Below are positions 1-6,954 of a DNA stretch of 6,959 bases, one piece after another. Both the position numbers and the translations under genes were made by a program. Below the pieces are notes generated by a model. That model ran no database searches, had not been told where the DNA came from, and saw only the letters and a list, made by a program, of their open reading frames with translations. The stretch lies in NCBI GenBank assembly GCA_964369355.1, contig CAYJEO010000040.1:1-6959 (forward strand), in the 5' to 3' direction. The first letter of the stretch is position 1. The number at the start of each line of letters is the position of its first letter. The DNA is from CAYJEO01 sp964369355. Its GTDB lineage: Bacteria; Bacillota_I; Bacilli_A; RF39; UBA660.

Positions 1-1
1 T

Positions 2-46
2 ATAATAGAAAAAACAATAGATTTTAAAAGCAAGGAGGAGTTTTAA
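2..46 (+). CDS. gatA: 3' end of probable gatA (glutamyl/aspartyl-tRNA amidotransferase subunit A), partial
   Basis: Only the last 14 codons are inside the window. The frame starting at base 2 stays open and reads IIEKTIDFKSKEEF, then TAA at 44-46. The final A of that stop is the first base of the gatB ATG, a TAATG overlap typical of translationally coupled operon genes, and the gatB ribosome binding site lies inside this frame. The short helical tail with an 'E..IDF' pattern is compatible with a GatA C-terminus. The identification rests mainly on the usual gatC-gatA-gatB order. GatA is the amidase subunit that releases ammonia from glutamine for GatB. The fragment is too short to prove identity. 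Confidence 0.6.
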   Translation: MIEKTIDFKSKEEF

Positions 47-1476
47 TGTATAAAGTAGTAATCGGACTAGAAGTTCACTGTGAATTAGATACGTTAGCAA
101 AAAACTTCTCACAAGCTAAAAATACATATACTTCAACTCCAAATATTAATGTTGGAACAGTTGATTTAGGATTACCAGGAATACTTCCTGTTCCTAATAA
201 AGAAGCTGTAAAAAAAGCTTTAAAAACAGCAATGGCTTTAAATTGTAAAACTCCAGATGTTGTTATATTTGATAGAAAAAACTATTTTTATCCTGATTTA
301 CCAAAAGGATATCAAATAACACAAATGACAAAACCTATGGGTAAAGGCGGATACTTAAATGTATTTGTAAATGATGAGATTAAAAAAGTAGAAATTCATC
401 AATTACACTTAGAAGAAGATACAGCATCTTTAGAACATGCTAGTGCTTATTCATTAATCGATTATAATCGTTCTGGTATACCTCTAATGGAAATAGTAAC
501 AGAACCTTGTATACACTCAGCAGATGAAGCAGTTGCTTTCTTAGAAACTTTAAGAAACGTGTTTTTATACTTAGGTGTTTCTGAAGCAAAATCTGATAAA
601 GGACAAATGAGATGTGATGTAAACGTATCATTAATGAAAGAAGATGCTAAAGAATTAGGTACTAAAGTAGAGATGAAAAACATTAACTCATTTAGTAATG
701 TAAGAGCAGCAATTGAATATGAAATAATAAGACAAACTGAAATTTTAGAAAGTGGTAATGAAGTAATTCAAGAAACTAGAAGAATTAATCCAGATGACTT
801 AAAAACATATACAATGAGAGAAAAAGTAGATGCAGTAGATTATAAATACTTTATCGAACCTAATATTCCTCCTGTTAAATTAACTGATGAATATAAAGAA
901 GAAGTAAGAAGTGAAATTCCTGAATTAGAATTTGACCGTATTAATAAATATATAACTGAATATAAATTATCAAAATATGATGCAACAGTATTAGCAAAAG
1001 ATAAATTAATAGCAGATTACTTTGAAGAGGTTATTAAAGTAGGAGCAAGTGTATTAGAATCGGCAACTTGGGTAAATACAGTAGTGCTTGGAACATTAAA
1101 TAAATTAGAAATTACATTAGAAGATTTCTTTATAACTCCTACAATGTTAGGTGAAGTTATTGTTTTAGTAGATAATAATAAATTAAGCCAAAATGCTGCT
1201 AAAAAAATAGTTTATAGAGCAATAAAAGAAAACGTAGACCCATTAGAAATTATTAAATCAGAAGGCTTAGAACAAATTGATGATGAAGATGAATTAAAAA
1301 CAATTATAAAAGAAGTAGTAGATCAATCTCCTGACGTGTTAAAACAATACATAGAAGAAGGAAAAGATTATGTAATTAATTTCTTTGTAGGTGGAGTTAT
1401 GAAAAGAACAAAAGGTCAAGCTAACCCTAATGTTACTAAAGATTTAATAAAAGAAGAACTAGAAAGTAGAAGATAA
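46..1476 (+). CDS. gatB: Aspartyl/glutamyl-tRNA(Asn/Gln) amidotransferase subunit B
   Basis: This is the kinase-like and tRNA-binding subunit of the cytoplasmic GatCAB complex. GatCAB phosphorylates the side chain of Glu-tRNA(Gln) or Asp-tRNA(Asn) and amidates it with ammonia passed from GatA. The protein has 476 residues, the usual family length. The N-terminal catalytic region (about 1-285) opens with VIGLEVH; E9 and H11 match family metal-site residues. It also contains the DRKNYFYPDLPKGYQI block (76-91), HLEEDTAS (121-128), DYNRSGIPLMEIVTEP (139-154) and the MRCDVNVS signature (188-195). The C-terminal YqeY-like tRNA-binding domain (about 325-474) ends with the usual MKRTKGQANP segment (452-461). 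The start is supported by an AAGGAGGAG ribosome binding site at 32-40, six bases upstream. No key block is missing. It overlaps the preceding probable gatA by one base and is followed one base later by aspS. Confidence 0.97.
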   Translation: MYKVVIGLEVHCELDTLAKNFSQAKNTYTSTPNINVGTVDLGLPGILPVPNKEAVKKALKTAMALNCKTPDVVIFDRKNYFYPDLPKGYQITQMTKPMGKGGYLNVFVNDEIKKVEIHQLHLEEDTASLEHASAYSLIDYNRSGIPLMEIVTEPCIHSADEAVAFLETLRNVFLYLGVSEAKSDKGQMRCDVNVSLMKEDAKELGTKVEMKNINSFSNVRAAIEYEIIRQTEILESGNEVIQETRRINPDDLKTYTMREKVDAVDYKYFIEPNIPPVKLTDEYKEEVRSEIPELEFDRINKYITEYKLSKYDATVLAKDKLIADYFEEVIKVGASVLESATWVNTVVLGTLNKLEITLEDFFITPTMLGEVIVLVDNNKLSQNAAKKIVYRAIKENVDPLEIIKSEGLEQIDDEDELKTIIKEVVDQSPDVLKQYIEEGKDYVINFFVGGVMKRTKGQANPNVTKDLIKEELESRR

Positions 1477-1477
1477 A

Positions 1478-3220
1478 ATGAAAGAAAATAAATATAGAAA
1501 TCATTTTGCAGGTAAATTAACTGAAAATGATGTAAATAAAGAAGTAAGAATTGCCGGTTGGATTCAAAATATAAGAGACCACGGTGGAATTATATTTGTT
1601 GATGTTAGAGATGAAGCTGGAGAAATTCAATTAGTTTCAAATGATCAATCAATTTTTGAAAACATTACAAAAGAATCATCAGTAACAGTTAAAGGTGTAG
1701 TTAGAAAAAGAGCTGAAGATGACTTCAACTCAAGAATTAAAACAGGAACTATTGAACTTTTAGTAGAAGAGTTTACTGTATTAGGTAAAGCTTTAAATGT
1801 ATTACCTTTTGATGTTCAAACGTCAAAAGAAGTATCTGAAGATGTAAGATTAAAATATAGATATTTAGATTTAAGAAATCCAAAAGTTCATAAAAATATT
1901 TTACTTAGAACAGAAGTAATTGATTTTTTAAGAAAAACAATGAAAGAAGAAGCATTTACAGAAATGCAAACTCCAATTTTAACAGCTTCATCACCAGAAG
2001 GAGCAAGAGATTTTATTGTTCCATCTCGTAAGTTTCATGGTAAATTTTATGCATTACCACAAGCACCACAAATATTTAAACAATTATTTATGTGTTCTGG
2101 ATTTAATAGATATTTCCAAATAGCACCTTGTTTTAGAGATGAAGATGCTAGATCTGACCGTATTTATGGTGAGTTTTATCAATTAGATATGGAATTATCA
2201 TTTGCAGAGCAAGAAGATGTTTTAGAAATTGGTTCAAAAGTATTTTACGATACATTAACTAAATATTCTGATAAAGAAGTATCTAGTTTACCTTTTAAAA
2301 GAATTGGTTATAATGAATCATTATTAAAATATGGAACAGATAAACCAGATTTAAGAAATCCATTAGAAATAATTGATTTAACAGAAACTTTTGAAGATAC
2401 AGAATTTAGACCTTTTAGAAATGTAACTGTAAGAGGTATTAAAGTAGATGGTATTGCTGATAAACCAAATTCTTGGTTTAATGAATTAGTAGATTATGCT
2501 AAAACTATTAATATGCCAGGTATTGGATATATTACAGTACAAGATGATTTATCTTTTAAAGGTCCTATTGATAAATTCTTATCAGAAGATGAAAGAGAAT
2601 ATTTAATTGAAGATGCTAACTTAAAAGCGGGTTCTGTATTATTCTTTATAGCTGATAGAAAAAATGCTAGCAAACAAGCTGGTTTAATTAGAGATGAATT
2701 AGGTAGAAAATTAAACTTAATTGATGAAAATGTATTTAATATTTGTATTATTGAAGATTTCCCAATGTATGAATACAACGAAGAAGATGAAAAATATGAT
2801 TTCATGCATAATCCATTTAGTATGCCAAAAGGTGGTTTAGAAGAATTAGAAAATACTAAACCAGAAAAAATTACTGCATATCAATATGATTTTGTATGTA
2901 ATGGTATAGAAATGGCTTCAGGAGCTGTTCGTAATCATGATTTAGATGTAATGAAAAAAGCATTTGAAATAGCAGGTTATGAAGAAAGTGTTATTGAAGA
3001 ACGTTTTAAATCTTTATATACTGCATTTAAATATGGAGCACCACCTCATGCTGGTATGGCAATAGGAATTGATAGATTAGTTATGTTATTAGCTGATGAG
3101 CAATCAATTAGAGAAGTTGTTGCATTCCCGTTAACTGCTGGTGGAAGTGATGCTATGATGGGTTGTCCTTCTGAAGTTTCAGAAAAACAATTAAGAGAAG
3201 TTCACATTAAAGTAAGATAA
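1478..3220 (+). CDS. aspS: Aspartyl-tRNA synthetase, bacterial type, probably non-discriminating (Asp/Asn)
   Basis: This class II synthetase attaches aspartate to tRNA(Asp) and probably also to tRNA(Asn). It has 580 residues, close to the usual bacterial length. The N-terminal OB-fold anticodon domain (about 1-105) contains RDHGGIIFVDVRD (33-45); F40 and Q51 fall where anticodon-binding residues lie. The catalytic core carries the LPQAPQIFKQL block (193-203), motif 2 FRDEDARSDR (219-228), NGIEMASGAVRNHD (475-488) and motif 3 GMAIGIDR (526-533) with its ATP-binding Arg. The bacterial GAD insertion fills roughly 290-415. H35 and G36 match the His-Gly seen in non-discriminating bacterial AspRS, where E. 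coli and B. subtilis have Leu at the His position. Several blocks look like alphaproteobacterial AspRS rather than Bacillus AspRS. The ATG lies one base after the gatB stop without a clear Shine-Dalgarno, suggesting translational coupling. The YRNH start fits the family N-terminus. The substrate range is inferred. Confidence 0.96.
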   Translation: MKENKYRNHFAGKLTENDVNKEVRIAGWIQNIRDHGGIIFVDVRDEAGEIQLVSNDQSIFENITKESSVTVKGVVRKRAEDDFNSRIKTGTIELLVEEFTVLGKALNVLPFDVQTSKEVSEDVRLKYRYLDLRNPKVHKNILLRTEVIDFLRKTMKEEAFTEMQTPILTASSPEGARDFIVPSRKFHGKFYALPQAPQIFKQLFMCSGFNRYFQIAPCFRDEDARSDRIYGEFYQLDMELSFAEQEDVLEIGSKVFYDTLTKYSDKEVSSLPFKRIGYNESLLKYGTDKPDLRNPLEIIDLTETFEDTEFRPFRNVTVRGIKVDGIADKPNSWFNELVDYAKTINMPGIGYITVQDDLSFKGPIDKFLSEDEREYLIEDANLKAGSVLFFIADRKNASKQAGLIRDELGRKLNLIDENVFNICIIEDFPMYEYNEEDEKYDFMHNPFSMPKGGLEELENTKPEKITAYQYDFVCNGIEMASGAVRNHDLDVMKKAFEIAGYEESVIEERFKSLYTAFKYGAPPHAGMAIGIDRLVMLLADEQSIREVVAFPLTAGGSDAMMGCPSEVSEKQLREVHIKVR

Positions 3221-3242
3221 GATACTATAAAGTATCTTTTTT
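3219..3242 (+). terminator. Rho-independent terminator of the gatB-aspS operon
   Basis: AAGATACT (3219-3226) pairs with AGTATCTT (3231-3238) around the loop ATAA, an 8-bp stem whose first bases belong to the aspS stop codon. T residues continue to 3242. The stem has only two G-C pairs, so it is weak by base composition, but its place directly after aspS supports the call. Confidence 0.7.
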
Positions 3243-3255
3243 ATTTAAAAACAGT

Positions 3256-3285
3256 AAAAGAAAAGAGTAATAATTTACTCTTTTT
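3256..3285. terminator. Bidirectional terminator between aspS and the PASTA gene
   Basis: AAAAGAGTAA (3261-3270) pairs perfectly with TTACTCTTTT (3275-3284) around the loop TAAT, a 10-bp stem. Read on the plus strand the T-run continues to 3285. Read on the minus strand the stem ends in TTTT, then C and TTTT down to 3256. It can therefore end the PASTA transcript and back up the aspS terminator. The stem includes the first base of the minus-strand TAA stop (3286-3284). Confidence 0.75.
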
Positions 3286-5278
3286 ATTCTACTATAATAA
3301 TTGTATATGTATTACAATCTTGAATTTGAGATCCACTACTAATTGGAGAATTTTCATGGATAAATCCAGGATTTAAATTACTTGATTGAGTAACAAAGTT
3401 AAATGTTACATTAGGATAAGATGCTGCAAATTTTGTTTTTAATATGTTTATAGTAGAGGCTGAACTACCTCCAGTTATCCAATTTGATTGAATATATAAT
3501 GTATGTGTTTGTGTACTATTACAAGTTGGTACTTCAGGTTCAGGTGTAACAACAGGTGGAGTAACTGGTTCAACGCCATTACTTATATATATAACTACTG
3601 AAGTTCCTTCTGGTACTACAGATGTAGCTTTCATTGATTGTGAGTATGATAGTCCACTAGCCACAGTGTTATGATATCTGTATGAGAAACTACATTTTAA
3701 TCCTTCGTTTGTACAAGATGTTTTAATGTTAGCAACACTCATATTATAAAAGTTAGGAACAGTTACAGCTTTTCCTTTAGAAACTACAACTTTAATAACT
3801 TCATCTGTACTTAAATTGCTTCCAAACTCTGGAGTAATACTAATGATTTGTCCACTAGCTAAAGTGTCGCTATATTCTTCTGTTTCTTCATATGTTAATG
3901 AAAAACTATCTGCCCATGTTCTAAAATCAAATATAGTATCAAATTGTTCTAGTTTTAAAGGACCTTTTGATATAGTTAAAGAAATTAGAGTACCTTCTTC
4001 AACAACACTATTTAATTCATAATTTGAAATAATTATACTTCCTTGTTTATATTCATTATCATATTGTTCTATAAATTCTACTTTTAATTTATTTTCAATT
4101 ATCCATTTAGTTGCTTCATCTACTGTCATTTGATTGAAGTTAGGGATTACTATTTCATCTCCCTTAGAAACAATTAATGTTATTTTGTTTATACTAGGAT
4201 CAATTAATGTTCCTACTTGTTCATTTTGACTTAATACATAATCTCTATTAACTGAATCTGAAAATTCATAAACTAGTTCATATGCAATATTATGTTGTTT
4301 TAACCATAATGTAGCATCAAATAAACTAAGTGATTTTAAATCAATCATTTCTACTGATGTAATTTCATCAGCTGTTCCTAGTGATATTACTATTTTTAAT
4401 TCTTCGTTTCTTCTGATATCTCCAGTTTTATCTTGTGATATAACTGTGTTTTTTGCAATGTTTTCATCAATTACAAAATCTATTGTTACATTTGTTAAAA
4501 AGTTTTCTTCAATTGTTTTAATAACTTTATCTAAGTCATATCCAATCATATTTGGAATAGTTACTAATTTGTCTGTGTTTGCTCCAGATGATACTAATAC
4601 TGTTAGGGTATCTACATCTTTTAATAAAGTTCCTTCTTTAATGTCTTGTGTAATAATACCGTATTCACTAACTAAATCACTGTGTTCGTAATTAGTAATT
4701 AATTCAATATCATTGTCAGTTGTATATGCTAATACATCTCCTATATTTTGATCTACGAATGATGGTAATGTTTCATTTGTAGGTAGGGTAACAATACTAG
4801 ATATTGTTAATGCATTAAATACTATTAATATAATTGCAGATATTGATGTAAATACATTAAATATATTTTTTTTAGTAAAGTTAGTAGCATTTAAGAATAT
4901 TGCTACAATTAATAAAATTAATACATTTACTAATAAAAAATAAATATTAACAAAGTTTTTAAAGTTTATTCCTAAAAGAATAGTAGCAATAGCAGTTGTT
5001 ATTAAAAATAAAATACTAAATACTTTATGTAATTTAAATTCTTTTTTTAAATCTTCTTCTGTAATTTTTTTCATTTTTAAAGTTTTTTCTATTTCTGCTA
5101 CATAAGGAATTTCAGTTTCTACTGTTTTTCTTTTTCTTTTTTTCTTTTTATCTTCGTCAAATTCTAAAACTTTTTTTAAGTCCTCTAATTGTCTAGTTTG
5201 TTCTAAAGCTTTTTCTTTATCTTCAATAGAAGTAGTTTCTATTAAATTTTCTTCTATATTTTTTTTATTCTTTTTCAT
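3284..5278 (-). CDS. Membrane-anchored multi-PASTA protein without a kinase domain
   Basis: A 664-residue protein of unassigned function. Residues 1-84 are highly charged, with a probable short coiled coil (about 17-40) and a Lys/Arg run (44-51), and should be cytoplasmic. Three hydrophobic segments follow (about 86-104, 110-129 and 139-163), which by the positive-inside rule put the rest outside. Six PASTA-like repeats of about 65 residues end in a SKG-like motif: about 166-232, 238-301, 308-373, 375-439, 440-502 and 504-568. A Pro-rich linker (569-585) leads to a terminal domain (586-664) bracketed by C586 and C655; C522 and C529 lie in repeat 6. These are the only cysteines. PASTA repeats in Ser/Thr kinases and class B penicillin-binding proteins bind or sense peptidoglycan, so a wall-related role is plausible, but no enzymatic domain is visible. 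The start has a GGTGAG site (5289-5284) five bases upstream. The gene is monocistronic, convergent with aspS and divergent from the exporter. Confidence 0.88.
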   Translation of the reverse strand: MKKNKKNIEENLIETTSIEDKEKALEQTRQLEDLKKVLEFDEDKKKKRKRKTVETEIPYVAEIEKTLKMKKITEEDLKKEFKLHKVFSILFLITTAIATILLGINFKNFVNIYFLLVNVLILLIVAIFLNATNFTKKNIFNVFTSISAIILIVFNALTISSIVTLPTNETLPSFVDQNIGDVLAYTTDNDIELITNYEHSDLVSEYGIITQDIKEGTLLKDVDTLTVLVSSGANTDKLVTIPNMIGYDLDKVIKTIEENFLTNVTIDFVIDENIAKNTVISQDKTGDIRRNEELKIVISLGTADEITSVEMIDLKSLSLFDATLWLKQHNIAYELVYEFSDSVNRDYVLSQNEQVGTLIDPSINKITLIVSKGDEIVIPNFNQMTVDEATKWIIENKLKVEFIEQYDNEYKQGSIIISNYELNSVVEEGTLISLTISKGPLKLEQFDTIFDFRTWADSFSLTYEETEEYSDTLASGQIISITPEFGSNLSTDEVIKVVVSKGKAVTVPNFYNMSVANIKTSCTNEGLKCSFSYRYHNTVASGLSYSQSMKATSVVPEGTSVVIYISNGVEPVTPPVVTPEPEVPTCNSTQTHTLYIQSNWITGGSSASTINILKTKFAASYPNVTFNFVTQSSNLNPGFIHENSPISSGSQIQDCNTYTIIIVE

Positions 5279-5330
5279 ATTTTCTCACCATAATTATTAT
5301 ATCTTATATTTTGTTTTTTTAAAACTATAA

Positions 5331-5359
5331 ATAGTAATAAAATATAAAGTATATGTAAA
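5331..5359 (-). promoter_or_regulatory. Candidate sigma-70-type promoter for the PASTA gene
   Basis: On the minus strand TTTACA (5359-5354, five of six matches to TTGACA) is followed after 17 bases by TACTAT (5336-5331, four of six matches to TATAAT). Transcription would start near 5324, leaving a leader of about 45 bases before the ATG at 5278. The region is very AT-rich, so chance matches are likely. An exact TATAAT nearer the gene (5301-5296) is an alternative. Confidence 0.35.
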
Positions 5360-5379
5360 GTAAAATTTTGTAAAAATAT

Positions 5380-5407
5380 TTGTAAAATCTAATTAATATG
5401 TTATAAT
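5380..5407 (+). promoter_or_regulatory. Promoter of the ABC exporter operon (extended -10)
   Basis: TATAAT at 5402-5407 matches the -10 consensus exactly and is preceded by TG at 5399-5400, giving an extended -10 (TGNTATAAT). TTGTAA at 5380-5385 (four of six matches) lies 16 bases upstream as a -35. The predicted start near 5414 leaves a leader of about 30 bases carrying the GGAGG ribosome binding site. Confidence 0.65.
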
Positions 5408-5443
5408 TATTTATAGATATATAAGGTATATGGAGGTAATTTA

Positions 5444-6172
5444 ATGAAATACAGTATAGAGGTACAAAATGTTACAAAAACATTTAAATTATTTTATGAT
5501 AAAGCTAGTACATTAAAAGAAAAATTGATTTTTTGGAAAAGAAACAAAAATGATGTTTTAACTATTTTAAAAGATGTAAATATTAATATAAAAAAAGGTG
5601 AAACTGTTGCTTTAATAGGAACTAATGGTAGTGGTAAATCTACTTTATTAAAGTTAATGACTAAAATTATTTATCCTAATAAGGGTAAAATTAAAACTAA
5701 TGGTAAATTAACTTCTTTACTTGAATTAGGTGCTGGATTTCATCCGGATTTTTCTGGTAGAGAAAATATTTATTTTAATGCATCTATATTTGGTTTAACT
5801 AAAAAAGAAATTGATGCTAGATTAAATGATATTATTGAGTTTTCAGAGTTAGGAACTTTTATTGATAATCCTGTTAGAACTTATTCTTCTGGTATGTATA
5901 TGCGCCTTGCCTTTAGTATTGCAATTAATGTTGATGCAGAAATTTTATTAATTGATGAAATCTTAGCAGTGGGAGATCAACATTTCCAAGATAAGTGTTT
6001 TGATAAATTAACACAGTTAAAGAAAAGTGATAAAACTATAGTTATTGTTACTCATGATTTAGGTAGTGTTAAAAAACTATGTACTCGTGCTATTTGGCTT
6101 TACCAAGGTAGTGTTAAAATGGATTCAGAGCCTAAAGAGGTAATTGAAGAGTATATGAAAGTGTGTGGGTAG
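5444..6172 (+). CDS. ABC transporter ATP-binding protein, polysaccharide/teichoic acid export (Wzt/TagH-like)
   Basis: This is the cytoplasmic ATPase that would power export of a lipid-linked surface polysaccharide, O-antigen-like polymer or teichoic acid. In its 242 residues it has Walker A GTNGSGKST (59-67), the subfamily block LLELGAGFHPDFSGREN (92-108) in the Q-loop region, signature YSSGMYMRL (147-155), Walker B ILLIDE (167-172), and the switch His in VTHD (H204). The LELGAGFHP...GREN block is characteristic of the Wzt/RfbE/TagH group. The protein stops just after the nucleotide-binding domain. It lacks the C-terminal glycan-binding domain of Wzt from E. coli O9a and the long C-terminal extension of B. 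subtilis TagH. The start has GGAGG (5432-5436) seven bases upstream. It is the first gene of its operon, and the permease begins seven bases after its stop. The substrate cannot be read from the sequence, so no symbol is given. Confidence 0.92.
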   Translation: MKYSIEVQNVTKTFKLFYDKASTLKEKLIFWKRNKNDVLTILKDVNINIKKGETVALIGTNGSGKSTLLKLMTKIIYPNKGKIKTNGKLTSLLELGAGFHPDFSGRENIYFNASIFGLTKKEIDARLNDIIEFSELGTFIDNPVRTYSSGMYMRLAFSIAINVDAEILLIDEILAVGDQHFQDKCFDKLTQLKKSDKTIVIVTHDLGSVKKLCTRAIWLYQGSVKMDSEPKEVIEEYMKVCG

Positions 6173-6179
6173 GTGAGTT

Positions 6180-6953
6180 ATGGAATTATTTAAAAGTTTA
6201 TTTCAATATAGAGAATTTTTAAAGTCTAATGTTAAAAAAGAAATTAGAGGTAAGTATAAAGGTTCTTTTTTAGGTATTTTATGGAGTTTTATTAATCCAT
6301 TATTATCTGTTTTAGTTTATGCTATCATTTTCCCATATATTATGAGAGATAGTATAGATAATTATTTAGTTTATCTTATAACTGGTTTTATCCCATGGAC
6401 ATTTTTTACTTTATCAATCCAAATGGGGATGATTTCAGTATTAGTAAATGCTAACATTATTAAAAAAGTATATTTTCCAAGAATTATATTACCAATTTCA
6501 TCAGTTACATCAGCGTTAGTTAATTTCTTAATATCTTGTTTAATAATTTTATTATTCACAATAGGTTCTGGAATTGGTATAGGTGTATCTTTAATTTATT
6601 TACCTTTAGTAATATTAACTCAATATATAATGTTATTAGGTATTACATTTATACTAAGTTCAGTTGATTTATATTTTAGAGATATAGAAAACATTGTTAA
6701 TTTTTTAATTCAAATGTTATTTTATGCAACACCTATATTATATTCTAAAGATATTTTTCCAAGTGAAATTGCATGGATTTTAAATTTAAATCCTATGTCT
6801 CATATAATTGATGGTTATAGAGCGATATTTTTCTATCAAACAGCTCCTAATTTCGTTAGTTTAGGATTAACGTTTGTATTTAGTTTTGTTTTAATGATAG
6901 CAGGATATTTTATATTTGATAAATTACAAAAAGGTTTTGCAGAGGAGGTTTAG
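6180..6953 (+). CDS. ABC-2 type permease, polysaccharide/teichoic acid export (Wzm/TagG-like)
   Basis: This is the membrane partner of the preceding ATPase, forming the channel for polymer export. The 257-residue length is normal for the Wzm/TagG family. The N-terminus carries an amphipathic stretch and the conserved KGSFLGILWSFINPLL block (27-42). About six membrane segments are visible: 31-53, 62-88, 102-128, 134-161, 172-188 and 226-246. Other family landmarks are YFPR (98-101), DLYFRDIENI (163-172) and LNLNP (201-205) in the C-terminal half. Translation probably starts from AGGTGAG at 6171-6177, which overlaps the ATPase stop codon and lies close to the ATG, so the two genes are likely coupled. 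The ATPase-before-permease order is the reverse of B. subtilis tagGH. The exported polymer is unknown. Confidence 0.92.
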   Translation: MELFKSLFQYREFLKSNVKKEIRGKYKGSFLGILWSFINPLLSVLVYAIIFPYIMRDSIDNYLVYLITGFIPWTFFTLSIQMGMISVLVNANIIKKVYFPRIILPISSVTSALVNFLISCLIILLFTIGSGIGIGVSLIYLPLVILTQYIMLLGITFILSSVDLYFRDIENIVNFLIQMLFYATPILYSKDIFPSEIAWILNLNPMSHIIDGYRAIFFYQTAPNFVSLGLTFVFSFVLMIAGYFIFDKLQKGFAEEV

Positions 6954-6954
6954 T

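Noticed and set aside
1..6. TATAAT at the window start as a -10 promoter for gatB
   Set aside because: It lies inside the open frame of the probable gatA 3' end, and gatB is coupled to that frame by a TAATG overlap. No -35 can be seen because the window begins there.
440..683. Minus-strand open frames inside gatB (63 and 73 codons)
   Set aside because: They lie wholly within the strongly conserved gatB coding sequence, overlap each other in two frames, and show no recognisable protein features.
2494..2805. Minus-strand open frame of 103 codons inside aspS
   Set aside because: It is antisense to conserved aspS codons and its Ser/Leu/Phe-rich composition is what the complement of AT-rich coding sequence gives; no ribosome binding site or family motif is seen.
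3816..4691. Plus-strand open frames inside the PASTA gene (68 and 81 codons)
   Set aside because: They are shadows of the long minus-strand gene, whose PASTA repeat periodicity continues across both regions.
5296..5301. Exact TATAAT on the minus strand as the main PASTA-gene promoter
   Set aside because: Transcription would begin at about 5289, right at the GGTGAG ribosome binding site, leaving almost no leader, and the matching -35 is poor (TTTTAA). It is kept only as an alternative to the 5359-5331 pair.
6371..6559. Minus-strand open frame of 62 codons inside the permease gene
   Set aside because: It is antisense to membrane segments of a clear ABC-2 permease, with no independent support.
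46..6953. A reassigned TGA codon, suggested by the absence of TGA stops
   Set aside because: All complete genes end in TAA or TAG, but none contains an in-frame TGA either, and Trp is TGG throughout. With so few genes, the missing TGA stops may simply reflect codon preference.
5444..6953. Reading the ABC pair specifically as TagH/TagG
   Set aside because: The ATPase lacks the long C-terminal extension of B. subtilis TagH, and the gene order is reversed. The sequence supports the broader Wzt/Wzm/TagGH export family but not the substrate.
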